Of a stretch of 64,000 bases of DNA, positions 26,067-34,653 are shown in pieces. The stretch is taken from contig NZ_BSCT01000021.1 in assembly GCF_030159255.1 (NCBI RefSeq), forward strand, positions 81,781 to 145,780. Reading direction: 5' to 3'. Under the pieces are notes generated by a model. It had not been told where the DNA came from. It saw only the letters and a program-made list of their open reading frames with translations, and did not search any database. The stretch comes from Bradyrhizobium sp. SSBR45G. GTDB taxonomy: Bacteria; Pseudomonadota; Alphaproteobacteria; Rhizobiales; Xanthobacteraceae. Numbering within the stretch: the first letter of the stretch is position 1; every line of letters begins with the position of its first letter. A program made the translations under genes and the position numbers.

Positions 26067-26552
26067 TCAGAGAGTCCGGCTGACCGCGAGCGGTGTCAGG
26101 TGGCGCGCGCCGGGCGCGGCGCGGCGTCCGCCGGCCGTATAGGTGCTTGGGACGTTCTTGCGCTGGACCTCGGCATTGACGCCGCGCACGATCTTCTCCG
26201 AGATCGCATGCGCCGTCGCCAGGACGGTCAGGTTGACCTGCAGCAGCGCCCGGAACGTGTCGTGGTGACGGTGCAGGGTGGCGAGCAGCTCCGGCGCGGT
26301 CTGCTTCATGAACGCCTGGCTGGCCTTGAGGCGGCCCACCGTGTTGACGTAGTGCCGCGACAGCTCGGTCTTCTTCGGTCCGAACGCCATGCCTTCGCTG
26401 AGCTTGCCGGCGCGGACCAGTTCGGTCTCCTGCTCGATGACGGCGATCAGCTCGCTCATGACCTTGACCATCTCGTCGGCAAGCGCGCGCGCCTCCGCGG
26501 CGCTCGCGGCGGCCGCATATGTCGTTCTCTTCGCCTGGCCCTGTGCGGTCAT
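26067..26552 (-). CDS. FlgN-like export chaperone
   Basis: 161 residues, all-helical. ELIAVIEQETELVRAGKLSE followed by a KTELSRHYVNTVGRLKAS helix is the FlgN layout, where an N-terminal helix pair is followed by a linker and a C-terminal helix. FlgN binds FlgK and FlgL before export and prevents their aggregation, which fits the presence of both genes in this window. The C-terminal 30 residues (STYTAGGRRAAPGARHL) are basic and probably disordered. It lies 51 bases after flgJ in the same orientation, so likely in its operon. Confidence 0.68.
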   Translation of the reverse strand: MTAQGQAKRTTYAAAASAAEARALADEMVKVMSELIAVIEQETELVRAGKLSEGMAFGPKKTELSRHYVNTVGRLKASQAFMKQTAPELLATLHRHHDTFRALLQVNLTVLATAHAISEKIVRGVNAEVQRKNVPSTYTAGGRRAAPGARHLTPLAVSRTL

Positions 26553-26603
26553 TTCGAAACTCCTCTCAGCGTGGGGCGGTACGGACCCCCGCGATGCCTA
26601 CGC

Positions 26604-27020
26604 TTACGGTGCTGCCTGCGTTGATGCTTGGCTGGTGCTGGAACTGCTGCTCGAACTGCTGCTCTTGGCCTGCTGCAGGATCAGCGTGCGGAAGACGTCG
26701 TTGGAGATGCCGACGCCGCCCGCCTTGGCGAAGTTCTTGGAATATTGCTCGGTCAGCATCGAGCGCCAGACGCCAGTGCCGGGCGTATCGCCGAACGGAC
26801 CGTCGCCTTTCACCCCGCTCATCATCTGCGAGAACATCGAGTTGAGGAACATGGCCTCGAAATCGGTCGCCGTGGCCTTGGCCTTGGCCTGCGCCTTCGG
26901 CGAGACCTTGGTCAGCGCGTCGGCGAGATCGAGATCGGCGCGCGGCGCGGTCACGGCGGCCGCGTGGGGCATGCTGAGCGCGACGCGGCCGTTGTAGGAG
27001 TCGACGAAAGAGGTGGCCAT
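26604..27020 (-). CDS. flgJ: Rod-binding protein FlgJ (N-terminal domain only)
   Basis: 138 residues. The rod-capping core is visible (TDFEAMFLNSMFSQMMSGVK, GVWRSMLTEQYSKNFAKAGG, ISNDVFRTLILQQAK), but there is no C-terminal muramidase domain, as in other alphaproteobacteria where a separate lytic enzyme does that job. The tail is a Ser-rich stretch (SSSSSSSSSTSQASTQ). The ATG overlaps the flgI stop (TGATG), so the two are translationally coupled. Helps assemble the rod through the peptidoglycan layer. Confidence 0.88.
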   Translation of the reverse strand: MATSFVDSYNGRVALSMPHAAAVTAPRADLDLADALTKVSPKAQAKAKATATDFEAMFLNSMFSQMMSGVKGDGPFGDTPGTGVWRSMLTEQYSKNFAKAGGVGISNDVFRTLILQQAKSSSSSSSSSTSQASTQAAP

Positions 27021-28144
27021 CACATCACCTCGATGTCGGCTTCGATCGCGCCGGCGGCCTTGATCGCCTGCAGGATGCTGATCAGGTCGCGCGGGCCGAT
27101 GCCGAGCCCGTTGAGGCCGTCGACCAGCTGCTGCAGCGACACGCCGTCCTTGACGATCGCGAACTTCTTGCCGTCCTCGGTGACGCCGACGCTGGTGCGC
27201 GGCGTGACCACGGTCCGTCCCCGCGACAGCGGATTGGGCTGGCTGACCTGCGGGCTCTCGGAGATCGTGACGGTGAGATTGCCCTGCGCCACGGCGACGG
27301 TGGCGACGCGGACGTCGCGGCCCATCACGATGATGCCGGAGCGTTCGTCGATGACGATCTTGGCGGCGAGATCCGGATCGACCTGCAACTGCTCGATCTC
27401 CGTCAGGAAGGCGACGACGTTGCCCTTGAATTCCGGCGGAATGCTGAGCTGCACCGTCGACGGGTCGATCGGCTCGGCGGTCTTGACGCCGAGGAAGTCG
27501 TTGACGGCCGCCGCGATGCGCTTGGCGGTGGTGAAATCGGCATTGCGGAGCGCGAGCCGCACGTTCGGCAGCCGGTTCAGCGCGAACTCGATCTCGCGCT
27601 CGATGATGGCGCCGTTGGCGATGCGGCCGACCGTCGGCACGCCGCGCACGATCTTGGCGGCCTCGCCTTCGGCCTGGAAGCCGGAGATCGCGAGCGAGCC
27701 CTGCGCCACCGCATAGACGTTGCCGTCGGCGCCGAGCAGCGGGGTGACGAGCAGGGTGCCGCCCTGCAGATTCTTGGCGTCGCCGAGCGCCGACACCGTC
27801 ACGTCCATGCGCGTGCCCTGGGTGGCGAAGGGCGGCAGGTTGCCGGTCACCATCACGGCGGCGACGTTGCCGGTGCGGATCGTGGCGCCGCGGATGTTGA
27901 CGCCCATGCGCTCGAGCATCGCCTGCAGCGACTGCTTGGTGAACGGGATGTTGTTCAGCGTATCGCCGGTGCCGTTGAGGCCGACCACAAGGCCGTAGCC
28001 GATCAGCTGGTTCTGGCGCACGCCCTCGATATTGGCGAGATCCTTGATCCGCGAGGTCGCATGCGCGGACATGGCAGTAGAGGCCAGCGCCAGCATGGCG
28101 GCGCAGGCGACCTGAAACAGGCGCGTAAGTCGGACGCGTCGCAT
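27020..28144 (-). CDS. flgI: Flagellar P-ring protein FlgI
   Basis: 374 residues with a Sec signal peptide (VACAAMLALASTAMSAHATS) and the FlgI start RIKDLANIEGVRQNQLIGYG followed by LVVGLNGTGDTLNNIPFTKQ. C-terminal VSLQQLVDGLNGLGIGPRDL and IEADIEVM complete the family. It forms the bushing around the rod in the peptidoglycan layer after export by Sec, with FlgA as chaperone. It heads flgI-flgJ-flgN-like and has a sigma-54 site 72 bases upstream of its start, with an FlbD-type palindrome beyond. Confidence 0.95.
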   Translation of the reverse strand: MRRVRLTRLFQVACAAMLALASTAMSAHATSRIKDLANIEGVRQNQLIGYGLVVGLNGTGDTLNNIPFTKQSLQAMLERMGVNIRGATIRTGNVAAVMVTGNLPPFATQGTRMDVTVSALGDAKNLQGGTLLVTPLLGADGNVYAVAQGSLAISGFQAEGEAAKIVRGVPTVGRIANGAIIEREIEFALNRLPNVRLALRNADFTTAKRIAAAVNDFLGVKTAEPIDPSTVQLSIPPEFKGNVVAFLTEIEQLQVDPDLAAKIVIDERSGIIVMGRDVRVATVAVAQGNLTVTISESPQVSQPNPLSRGRTVVTPRTSVGVTEDGKKFAIVKDGVSLQQLVDGLNGLGIGPRDLISILQAIKAAGAIEADIEVM

Positions 28145-28215
28145 CCTATGCTCCCCTCGAACTCTTCAAGAGATCACTCGGCCACTCCCATGACCGTATG
28201 ATCGGCATTAACTAT

Positions 28216-28230
28216 GCGAGGGCCGTGCCA
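28216..28230 (-). promoter_or_regulatory. Sigma-54 promoter of flgI-flgJ
   Basis: On the minus strand TGGCAC-ggccc-TCGC, one mismatch (TCGC for TTGC) from the -24/-12 consensus. The same variant occurs before flgF. The -24 is 82 bases upstream of flgI, and a perfect FlbD-type palindrome lies 95-113 bases farther upstream at 28325-28343. Confidence 0.72.
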
Positions 28231-28324
28231 GGGCGATGCTCCTGGCTAACTCGTTGAAAGAGTGTGAAATCAATCACGAGCCTTGTTGCGATCCGGGGTT
28301 ACTCCGGAGGAACGAAGCTGCCGC

Positions 28325-28343
28325 CCCGGCAGAATTTGCCGGG
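28325..28343. promoter_or_regulatory. FlbD-type enhancer between flgI and fliX
   Basis: CCCGGCA-gaatt-TGCCGGG is a perfect 19-base palindrome of the ftr type. It is placed upstream of the flgI sigma-54 promoter and only three bases from the CtrA-like box before fliX, so one regulator could activate flgI and repress or tune fliX, as FlbD does at Caulobacter promoters. Confidence 0.7.
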
Positions 28344-28346
28344 CCA

Positions 28347-28362
28347 TTTACGCACCGTTAAC
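28347..28362 (+). promoter_or_regulatory. CtrA-like box upstream of fliX
   Basis: TTTA-N7-TTAAC, one mismatch from TTAA-N7-TTAAC, 53 bases before the fliX ATG. In Caulobacter fliX is a CtrA-controlled class II gene, so the position fits. Confidence 0.55.
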
Positions 28363-28414
28363 CACGACGCGGCCAATCTCCGCACCGACACGCAAAGCTT
28401 GCGGGGAGCCACCG

Positions 28415-28828
28415 ATGCGCATCTCAGGACCGAACGGCACGACGTTGAACACGTCGACCAGCTCCACGCGGAAGACCTCGTCGGGCGGCTTCAAGCTGCC
28501 CGATGTCGGCACCACCCAGGACACCCGCGCGACGCTCGCACCGAAGCAGACGGCCAACATCGACGCGCTGCTCGCGCTGCAGGGCATCGAGGAGGAGCCG
28601 GCCGAGCGCCGCAAGCGCTCGGTCCAGCGCGGCAAGCGCGCGCTGGACGTTCTGGATGATCTCAAGATCTCGCTGTTGTCCGGCAAGCTCGACGCCACCA
28701 TGGCGCTGCGATTGCGCGACGCCGCAGCCGACATGAAGCAGACGTCCGGCGATCCCGGGCTCGATGCGATCCTGTCGGAGATCGAGCTGCGCGTCGAGGT
28801 CGAGCTCGCCAAGGCCGGTCAGGGCTGA
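28415..28828 (+). CDS. fliX: Flagellar assembly regulator FliX
   Basis: 137 residues: MRISGPNGTTLNTSTSSTRK then ANIDALLALQGIEEEPAERR and LDVLDDLKISLLSGKLDATM, matching FliX. In Caulobacter FliX binds FlbD and couples sigma-54-dependent late gene activation to completion of the early basal body. The first 45 residues are Ser/Thr-rich and disordered; the rest is helical. ATG at 28415 follows GGGGAGCC. It is divergent from flgI, an arrangement also reported for Caulobacter. flbD itself is not in this window. Confidence 0.9.
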   Translation: MRISGPNGTTLNTSTSSTRKTSSGGFKLPDVGTTQDTRATLAPKQTANIDALLALQGIEEEPAERRKRSVQRGKRALDVLDDLKISLLSGKLDATMALRLRDAAADMKQTSGDPGLDAILSEIELRVEVELAKAGQG

Positions 28829-28894
28829 CGTATGATCCGGAGCGGTGGACACCGGTTTTCCCAAAGGATCGTGCGCGGGCAAAGATAGAGCCGG

Positions 28895-29269
28895 CTACGC
28901 CGCCTTCGAGGTCTGCTGCGCATCGTAGCGCCGCTGTGCGGCAGCGACCTCCTTCAGATGCTGCTCCGCCCAGTCGCGCAAGGGATCGACGGCCGCGGCC
29001 AGCGTCAGCCCGAGCGGCGTGATCGAATATTCGACCGTCACCGGCACGGTGGCGATCGCGCGCCGCCGCACCAGCCCGTCGCGCTCGAGACTCTTCAACA
29101 CCTGTGACAGCATCTTCTGCGAGATGCCTTCAATGGCACGACGCAACTGATTGAAGCGCAACGGCTCGTTGCGCAGCAGGATCAGGATCAGCACGGCCCA
29201 TTTGTCGCCGACACGGTCGAGGATCTGACGCGTGGGGCACGCGGCCGAATAGACGTTGCCAGCTCTCAT
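28895..29269 (-). CDS. HxlR-family transcriptional regulator
   Basis: 124 residues with the HxlR winged helix: CPTRQILDRVGDKWAVLILI, GISQKMLSQVLKSLERDGLV and VEYSITPLGLTLAAAVDPL. Cys10 occupies the usual N-terminal position and could sense thiol-reactive electrophiles, as in related regulators such as YodB or HypR. Divergent from the oxidoreductase gene with 145 bases between the starts, so it probably controls it. Full length for the family. Confidence 0.88.
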   Translation of the reverse strand: MRAGNVYSAACPTRQILDRVGDKWAVLILILLRNEPLRFNQLRRAIEGISQKMLSQVLKSLERDGLVRRRAIATVPVTVEYSITPLGLTLAAAVDPLRDWAEQHLKEVAAAQRRYDAQQTSKAA

Positions 29270-29331
29270 GGGTTACTCCGGCGTGACCTGGTGATCTCAA
29301 AGTGCGCTCTTAACACCAGCATTCCCTCAGC

Positions 29332-29351
29332 TATCTAGTCACTATCGGATA
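29332..29351. promoter_or_regulatory. Candidate HxlR operator
   Basis: TATC-tagtcactatcg-GATA contains the inner palindrome TAGT-C-ACTA, the best dyad in the short divergent region between regulator and oxidoreductase. Inferred from symmetry and place only. Confidence 0.35.
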
Positions 29352-29414
29352 CCAGGAGGGTGCCGTCCAGGGCCCGCTGTCCGAATGAATGATCTCGAAC
29401 CAAGGAGCTTCCCC

Positions 29415-30026
29415 ATGAAGATCGCCGTCGCTGGTGCATCCGGCCGTGCCGGATCCCGCATTACCGCCGAGCTGGCCAGCCGCGGCCACCAGGTTACCGG
29501 GATCGCGCGAAACCCCGACAAGATCGAAAAGCACGCCAACGTCACCGCGGTGCAGGGCGATGCCAACGACCGCGCCGCGCTGGCCAGGCTCTGGTCCGGC
29601 CACGACGTCGCGATCAGCTCGATCCATTTCTCGGCCAGCGATGTCGAAACCCTGATCGGGGCGGCCAAGGACTCCGGCGTATCGCGTTACCTCGTGGTCG
29701 GCGGCGCCGGGTCGCTCGAGGTCGCGCCGGGCGTCCGCCTGGTGACCACGCCGGGCTTTCCCGCCATCTACAAGGCCGAAGCGGAGAAGGGCGCGGCGTT
29801 CCTGGACCGTCTCAGCCAGGAGAAGGAGCTCGACTGGACCTTCCTGTCCCCCTCCGCGATGATCGATTTCGGCGCCCGAACGGGCAAGTTCCGGCTCGGA
29901 ACCGACCAGCTGCTGGTCGATGCCGACGGCAGGAGCTTCATCACCTTCGAGGACTTCGCGGTTGCGATGGCCGACGAAATCGAGCGTCCGGCACACCGGC
30001 GGGCCCGTTTCACGGTCGGCTACTGA
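29415..30026 (+). CDS. NAD(P)-dependent oxidoreductase (NAD(P)H-binding, NmrA/YwnB-like)
   Basis: 203 residues: the N-terminus MKIAVAGASGRAGSRITAEL is a GxxGxxG Rossmann fold, followed by HQVTGIARNPDKI and VQGDANDRAALARLW, the pattern of atypical short-chain NAD(P)H-binding proteins. VVGGAGSLEVAPGVRLV and WTFLSPSAMIDFGARTG resemble YwnB or azoreductase-like proteins. No Tyr-x-x-x-Lys catalytic pair. ATG 29415 with AAGGAGC upstream is preferred over the in-frame start at 29385. Likely regulated by the divergent HxlR protein and involved in redox or electrophile stress. Confidence 0.82.
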   Translation: MKIAVAGASGRAGSRITAELASRGHQVTGIARNPDKIEKHANVTAVQGDANDRAALARLWSGHDVAISSIHFSASDVETLIGAAKDSGVSRYLVVGGAGSLEVAPGVRLVTTPGFPAIYKAEAEKGAAFLDRLSQEKELDWTFLSPSAMIDFGARTGKFRLGTDQLLVDADGRSFITFEDFAVAMADEIERPAHRRARFTVGY

Positions 30027-30210
30027 CCCCAGCCCGCAGCGTTCCGCCGTTCCAGGCCAAAATTGCCTGTGCAACGGCCCAGGCGGCGGGACGCCCGTCT
30101 CGATGGAAATATTGTCTGTCACAAGAGCCCGCTATATAACGCGCCCGCGAACGGGCGTATTCCGTCCGCCGGTGCCGAGACCGGCGCCAGCACGTACAGA
30201 TGGGCTGACC

Positions 30211-30621
30211 TTGGAAAAGTTGAAGAACTACAAACCTTCCGAAAAAGAGCCTTTCATGAACGAACGCCAGCGCGACTATTTTCGCGCCAAGCTGCTGGCA
30301 TGGAAGGAGGAGATTCTGCGCGAATCGAAGCTCACCCTGCAGGCTCTGCAGGAGGAGAACGTGAACCACCCCGACCTCGCCGACCGTGCGTCGTCGGAGA
30401 CCGACCGGGCGATCGAGCTTCGTGCCCGGGACCGCCAGCGCAAGCTGATCTCCAAGATCGACGCCGCGCTCCAGCGCATCGAGGACAACACCTACGGCTA
30501 TTGTGAAGAGACGGGCGAGCCGATTTCGCTGAAGCGGCTCGAAGCCCGTCCGATCGCGACGCTGTCGGTCGAGGCGCAGGAACGCCACGAAAAGCGTGAA
30601 AAGGTCTATCGCGACGAGTAG
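30211..30621 (+). CDS. dksA: RNA polymerase-binding transcription factor DksA
   Basis: The conserved protein begins KNYKPSEKEPFMNERQRDYF and includes the coiled-coil LLAWKEEILRESKLTLQALQ with the tip region ENVNHPDLADRASSETD and the zinc-finger remnant YGYCEETGEPISLKRLEARP, where only one Cys survives, as in many alphaproteobacterial DksA. It binds the RNA polymerase secondary channel with ppGpp. The start is uncertain: TTG at 30211 gives 136 residues and fits the conserved N-terminus; the same frame has ATG at 30103 and 30256. Monocistronic. Confidence 0.88.
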   Translation: MEKLKNYKPSEKEPFMNERQRDYFRAKLLAWKEEILRESKLTLQALQEENVNHPDLADRASSETDRAIELRARDRQRKLISKIDAALQRIEDNTYGYCEETGEPISLKRLEARPIATLSVEAQERHEKREKVYRDE

Positions 30622-30964
30622 GTCGCGGCGCTGACCAGATGAGCGGAAAACTGCGGCCGCTCGCCGGGTGCGGCCGCACATTCCCATGTCGGCTGAACGC
30701 CTCATGGCTCGCGCAGCGCAAGCTGAGCCGGACGTCGCATGTCCGGCGAGGGCCGCCATGTCTCCCGGATGAGAGTTCGTCTGCCGGATGAGGCCTCGAT
30801 TGCGCCGGTGTCCGCGCCCGCGATCGCAACGCGCCGGTCTTGAGCGGCCGGCCCCGGTGCGTTGCGACAGCCACACCCGGCGCCGCCATTTTCGATAGGC
30901 CGGAACTTTTTTTCGCCTGCGGAATTGGTCGCTGTTCCCATGGGGAACAGCGCCGTGGGGGATC
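30622..30964. other. Gene-free region between dksA and the histidine kinase
   Basis: No convincing coding frame, repeat or regulatory motif was found here. It holds only GC-rich sequence, with the kinase leader at its right end. Confidence 0.5.
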
Positions 30965-33076
30965 ATGCGCGAGCTGGAGACACAGAGGAGCCTGCTCGGC
31001 GGCGCGCTGGCAACGCTGCAGCGCTCCTATGGCGCGCTGAGCATCAAGGGGCGCCTGCTGCTGCTGGCCGGCATCCTGTTCCTGCCCTGCGTCGGGCTGA
31101 TCGCCTATGTCATCGCCTCGATGGCGCAGTCCGCAGATGCGTCGATCCGGCGCGGCCTCGTCTATGCCGCCCAGACCATCTCCGGCGCAGTCGACGCCGA
31201 GTTGCGGCGCCACGTCGCGCTGGCGGAGGTGCTGGCCAAATCACCCGATCTCAGCGCCGATGACCTGACCGCGTTCGAGGCGGAGGCGCGCAGGGTCGGG
31301 CTGGTGAGCGGCGACGCCTGGATCATCGTGGCGGACGCCAATGGCCGCCTGCTGCTCAATACATTGGCCGTGCCCGGCACGCCGCTCGGCACGCGCACCG
31401 CGGAAGGCCAGCGCTCGCAGGACCGCGCGTTCCAATCGGGGCGTCCGTCAGTCTCGGACGTGTTCACCGGGCCGAACTCGGGCGAGTGGGTCGCGACCGT
31501 GGACGTTCCGGTGTTCAAGGATGGCCAGCCGTTCCGTTGCCTGTCGATCTCGATGCCGGCCTCGAACTATACGCGGCTGCTCGCCCAGCAGGAGCTGCCG
31601 GCCGACTGGCTGGTCGGCATCATTGATGGCAGCGGGCGCTACGTCTCGCGCATCCCCAAGAATGCGACCACCACCGGCCAGCCGGCGTCGGCGGGCTGGC
31701 GGGCCAATGCCAAGGCGGCCGGCATCACCGAGTTTCCCTCGATCGAGGGCGATCGCGTCATCAACGCCAATGCGCATCCGCAGCTCAGCGACTGGACGGT
31801 CGGCGTCGGCATCAAGCAGGGCGTGTTCGCGCAAGCGATCTCCTCGACGGTCAAGACCGCAACGATCGCGGCGATCACGATCTGCGCACTGGCGCTGCTG
31901 CTGGCCGCCGGAATCGGTCGAAGCATTGCCCGCCCGCTCGGCAGCATCGCGGTCGGAAGCTCGACGCCGGGCGAAGCTGCGCCGTCCGACCCTCCGGAGG
32001 TGCGGGCGCTCAATGCACGTCTTGCCGCGGCCGAAACGGCCCAGGCCGAGAGCGCGCGCATCATCCAGGACAACTTCCAACTGCTCGCCAAGGCCAGGGA
32101 CGAGTCGTCCCGCGCCGCCGAGCAGCTGAAGCTCGCCGCCAAATATGGACGGCTCGGCACCTTCATCTGGCACGGCAAGTCCGGCACCAGCCAATGGTCC
32201 GACGAGATCGAGGAGCTCTATGGGCTGCCGCCCGGAACCTTCCCCGGGACCTATGAAGACTGGTTGGCGCTGGTGCACCCCGAGGACCGCGCCGATGCCG
32301 ACCACGCCAACAAGCAGGCGCTGATCACCGGTGAGCTGAATTCGGAATGGCGGATTGCGCTGCCGGACGGCGCGATTCGATGGATCGAGGCGCGCGCCCG
32401 CATATTGCGCGGGGAGGGCGGCGATGACCTCACGATGATCGGCGTCAACATCGACGTCACGGCGGCCAAGGAGGCCGACCGCAAACGCGAGCTGCTGGTT
32501 CACGAGCTGGCCCATCGCGTCAAGAACAGCCTCGCGGTGGTGCAGTCGCTGGCGCATCAGCTGCTGCCGCGGCATGATGCCAAGGTGCGCGATTTCACCT
32601 CGCGGCTGCATGCCCTGGCCACGGTGCACACCAGCCTCGCCGAGACCGACTGGCAGGGCGCCGATCTTGCCGCGCTCATCACCAGCCAGGTGGCGCCGTT
32701 CGCGAGCGCGCCGGGCCAGCTCACGGCCAGCGGCCCCAGCATTCTCGTCCCGGTCGAGCTGACCACCCAGCTGGCCCTGGTGATCCATGAGATGGCGTGC
32801 AACGCCAGCAAATACGGCGCGCTGACCACTCCGAACGGCCGCATCGATGTGACCTGGTCACTCGGGCCGGACGCGCTGCACGTTCGCTGGCAGGAGAGCG
32901 GCGGCCCGCCGACAACGGAGCCGCCGGTGGTCGGCTTCGGCAGCCGGCTCCTCACCCGCACGGTCCGGCACCTGCAACGCACCTTTGCCGAGACCGGACT
33001 GACCTGCCAGTTCGAGCTGCCGTGGCTGGATACGCGCAGCGACGGCAGCGTTGGCGCCATCAGCGAAGCGAAGTAA
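30965..33076 (+). CDS. Membrane sensor histidine kinase, HWE/HisKA_2 type with PAS domain
   Basis: 703 residues. A first membrane segment (LLLLAGILFLPCVGLIAYVI, residues about 35-55) and a second (TIAAITICALALLLAAGIGR, about 300-320) enclose a roughly 240-residue extracytoplasmic sensor of Cache type. A linker coiled-coil, a PAS fold (YGRLGTFIWHGKSGTSQWSD, about 395-500) and the HWE-type dimerisation region (HELAHRVKNSLAVVQSLAHQ, His about 513) follow, then the ATPase N box IHEMACNASKYGAL. HWE kinases often control general stress or motility. No response regulator is adjacent, so it is an orphan. The ligand is unknown. Confidence 0.85.
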   Translation: MRELETQRSLLGGALATLQRSYGALSIKGRLLLLAGILFLPCVGLIAYVIASMAQSADASIRRGLVYAAQTISGAVDAELRRHVALAEVLAKSPDLSADDLTAFEAEARRVGLVSGDAWIIVADANGRLLLNTLAVPGTPLGTRTAEGQRSQDRAFQSGRPSVSDVFTGPNSGEWVATVDVPVFKDGQPFRCLSISMPASNYTRLLAQQELPADWLVGIIDGSGRYVSRIPKNATTTGQPASAGWRANAKAAGITEFPSIEGDRVINANAHPQLSDWTVGVGIKQGVFAQAISSTVKTATIAAITICALALLLAAGIGRSIARPLGSIAVGSSTPGEAAPSDPPEVRALNARLAAAETAQAESARIIQDNFQLLAKARDESSRAAEQLKLAAKYGRLGTFIWHGKSGTSQWSDEIEELYGLPPGTFPGTYEDWLALVHPEDRADADHANKQALITGELNSEWRIALPDGAIRWIEARARILRGEGGDDLTMIGVNIDVTAAKEADRKRELLVHELAHRVKNSLAVVQSLAHQLLPRHDAKVRDFTSRLHALATVHTSLAETDWQGADLAALITSQVAPFASAPGQLTASGPSILVPVELTTQLALVIHEMACNASKYGALTTPNGRIDVTWSLGPDALHVRWQESGGPPTTEPPVVGFGSRLLTRTVRHLQRTFAETGLTCQFELPWLDTRSDGSVGAISEAK

Positions 33077-33273
33077 TCGCAAGCCGGCCCGTCTCTGCGC
33101 GGCTGGAATCCGTGACCGAATGATGAGATCATCGCGGCGACGGTGGAGAGCCTGCTGAAGCTCGGCGGGTGCGGCCGGGACGCCGCTGAAGTGCCGTCTG
33201 AACGGCCGGACGCTTCCAACGCGGCGCCAAGCGGCCGCGATATGGCATGAGGGCCTCTGACAAAAGCGATTGA

Positions 33274-33289
33274 GTAACAGCCGGTTAAC
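33274..33289 (+). promoter_or_regulatory. CtrA-like box upstream of the hydratase gene
   Basis: GTAA-N7-TTAAC, one mismatch from the CtrA consensus, 53 bases before the ATG of the hydratase. A hairpin (AGAGGCC-gcttcg-GGCCTCT at 33301-33320) follows in the leader. The match may be real or a chance occurrence. Confidence 0.38.
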
Positions 33290-33300
33290 CATGAAATCTG

Positions 33301-33320
33301 AGAGGCCGCTTCGGGCCTCT
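33301..33320 (+). other. Leader hairpin before the hydratase gene
   Basis: A perfect 7-bp stem AGAGGCC/GGCCTCT with a 6-base loop, 22 bases before the ATG and overlapping no other gene. It could shape the 5' leader or be an attenuator remnant; no T run follows. Confidence 0.45.
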
Positions 33321-33341
33321 GGCAGCGGGAGTTGAACGACC

Positions 33342-34133
33342 ATGGGAGCAGACGAGGTCCTTGCCGCCGCGCAATTGATCGTGGGCGCCCGCCGCGAGAG
33401 GGCGCCACTGGCGGCGCTGCCGGTTCACCTTCAGCCGAAGGATGAAGCGGCCGGTTATGAGATCCAGCATGAGGTTCACTGGCTGCTCGCCGAGCACGCC
33501 GGCGATTTCGCCGGCTACAAGATCGGCTGCACCAGCAAGGTGATGCAGGATTACATCGGCATTCCGCATCCCTGCGCCGGCGGCGTGTTTGCGGGCGGCG
33601 TTCACGCCTCGGGCGTCACGTTGCGCGCGGCCGATTTCGTGCGTGTCGGCGTCGAATGCGAGATCGCGGTGCGGCTCGCGAAGGACCTGCTGCCGCTCGA
33701 CGCGCCCTTCACCATCGCCCATGTCGGGGACGCGATCGGCGAGTGCCATGCGGCGATCGAGATCGTCGACGACCGCTACGTGCAATGGGAGACCATGGGC
33801 GCCCCGACCTTGGTCGCCGATGATTTCTTTGCCGCAGGCTGTGTGCTCGGCCCCGCGATTCCGCGCGCTGCGGCGGGGGACCTCGCCGCCGTGCAGGGCC
33901 GCGCCTTCGTGAACGGCGCCTTGGCCGGGCAGGGCAGCGGCGCCGACGTGCTGGGTCACCCGCTTCACGCGCTCGCCTGGCTCGCCAACCATCTCGCCGC
34001 GCGCGGCGACGGGCTCGAGGCCGGGCAGCTGGTGCTGACCGGCAGCCTGGTCAAGACGGTCTGGCTCAAGCCCGGCGACCGGGTGCGGATGGAGCTGGAC
34101 GGGCTGGGCGTAGTCGAGGCGGGGGTCGAGTGA
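33342..34133 (+). CDS. 2-keto-4-pentenoate hydratase family protein
   Basis: 263 residues, matching the hydratase/decarboxylase (FAH-like) family: GDFAGYKIGCTSKVMQDYIG and GGVFAGGVHASGVTLRAADF, metal-binding acids in VGVECEIAVRLAKDL, and the C-terminal VLTGSLVKTVWLKPGDRVRM. Such enzymes hydrate 2-oxopent-4-enoate or decarboxylate 2-oxo acids in aromatic meta-cleavage pathways using Mg2+. No other pathway gene is near, so the true substrate is unclear. ATG at 33342 follows GGGAGTTGAACGACC. It stands alone behind a possible CtrA-like box. Confidence 0.8.
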   Translation: MGADEVLAAAQLIVGARRERAPLAALPVHLQPKDEAAGYEIQHEVHWLLAEHAGDFAGYKIGCTSKVMQDYIGIPHPCAGGVFAGGVHASGVTLRAADFVRVGVECEIAVRLAKDLLPLDAPFTIAHVGDAIGECHAAIEIVDDRYVQWETMGAPTLVADDFFAAGCVLGPAIPRAAAGDLAAVQGRAFVNGALAGQGSGADVLGHPLHALAWLANHLAARGDGLEAGQLVLTGSLVKTVWLKPGDRVRMELDGLGVVEAGVE

Positions 34134-34389
34134 CGCCAGAGGGAGATCTCCTCTGCGGAGGCATGCTCGAGCCCATCCGGGCCGGCTCAATCCGGATGAC
34201 GATTGCGAAGTTTTATTCTAAACAAAACAAGAACGTGGTGTAAGGTTATCGGGCTCAACAGTGGAGCTTCAGGAGTGGAGCATCACCGGACCCTGCCACG
34301 ACCAGATTGGAACGGGACGTTTCCTTGCGGGGGAGGCATATCTCGCGATCCTGTTCGGGCGCATTATATCGCGCCGAAAGAGACGGTTC

Positions 34390-34650
34390 ATGAGCGAAAC
34401 GGAAACCATCTGCCTCACACGCTCCATCGTCCTTGCCGCGGCACGCCATGCCGAACGTGAGGGTCTTTCGGTCGAAGACTACGTCATGCGCGTCCTGCTG
34501 CGCGAGATGGAGCTTGATGTTCGAGACCCGACCATTCTCGCTTACGATGCAGCTGAAGCTGGATCGGGGTTCACATTGGACCGCGAAGATGGAGAGAGTG
34601 AGGAGGCTTTTGAGAGCCGCAAAGCCGCACTCGGACTGCTGTTCTCCTGA
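34390..34650 (+). CDS. Antitoxin-like protein of a broken toxin-antitoxin pair
   Basis: 86 residues: MSETETICLTRSIVLAAARH, a SVEDYVMRVLLREME helix, then acidic ALGLLFS end. The N-terminal strand-helix-helix order resembles ribbon-helix-helix antitoxins. It ends 3 bases before a PemK/MazF-like gene, the typical antitoxin-first order. The in-frame ATG at 34261 would add 43 unrelated residues; 34390 fits the conserved part better. Function as antitoxin is inferred from size, order and partner. Confidence 0.62.
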   Translation: MSETETICLTRSIVLAAARHAEREGLSVEDYVMRVLLREMELDVRDPTILAYDAAEAGSGFTLDREDGESEEAFESRKAALGLLFS

Positions 34651-34653
34651 GAT

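Noticed and set aside
28829..28894. Possible small RNA or terminator after fliX
   Set aside because: The sequence has only a weak stem and resembles common intergenic repeat sequence; no firm evidence.
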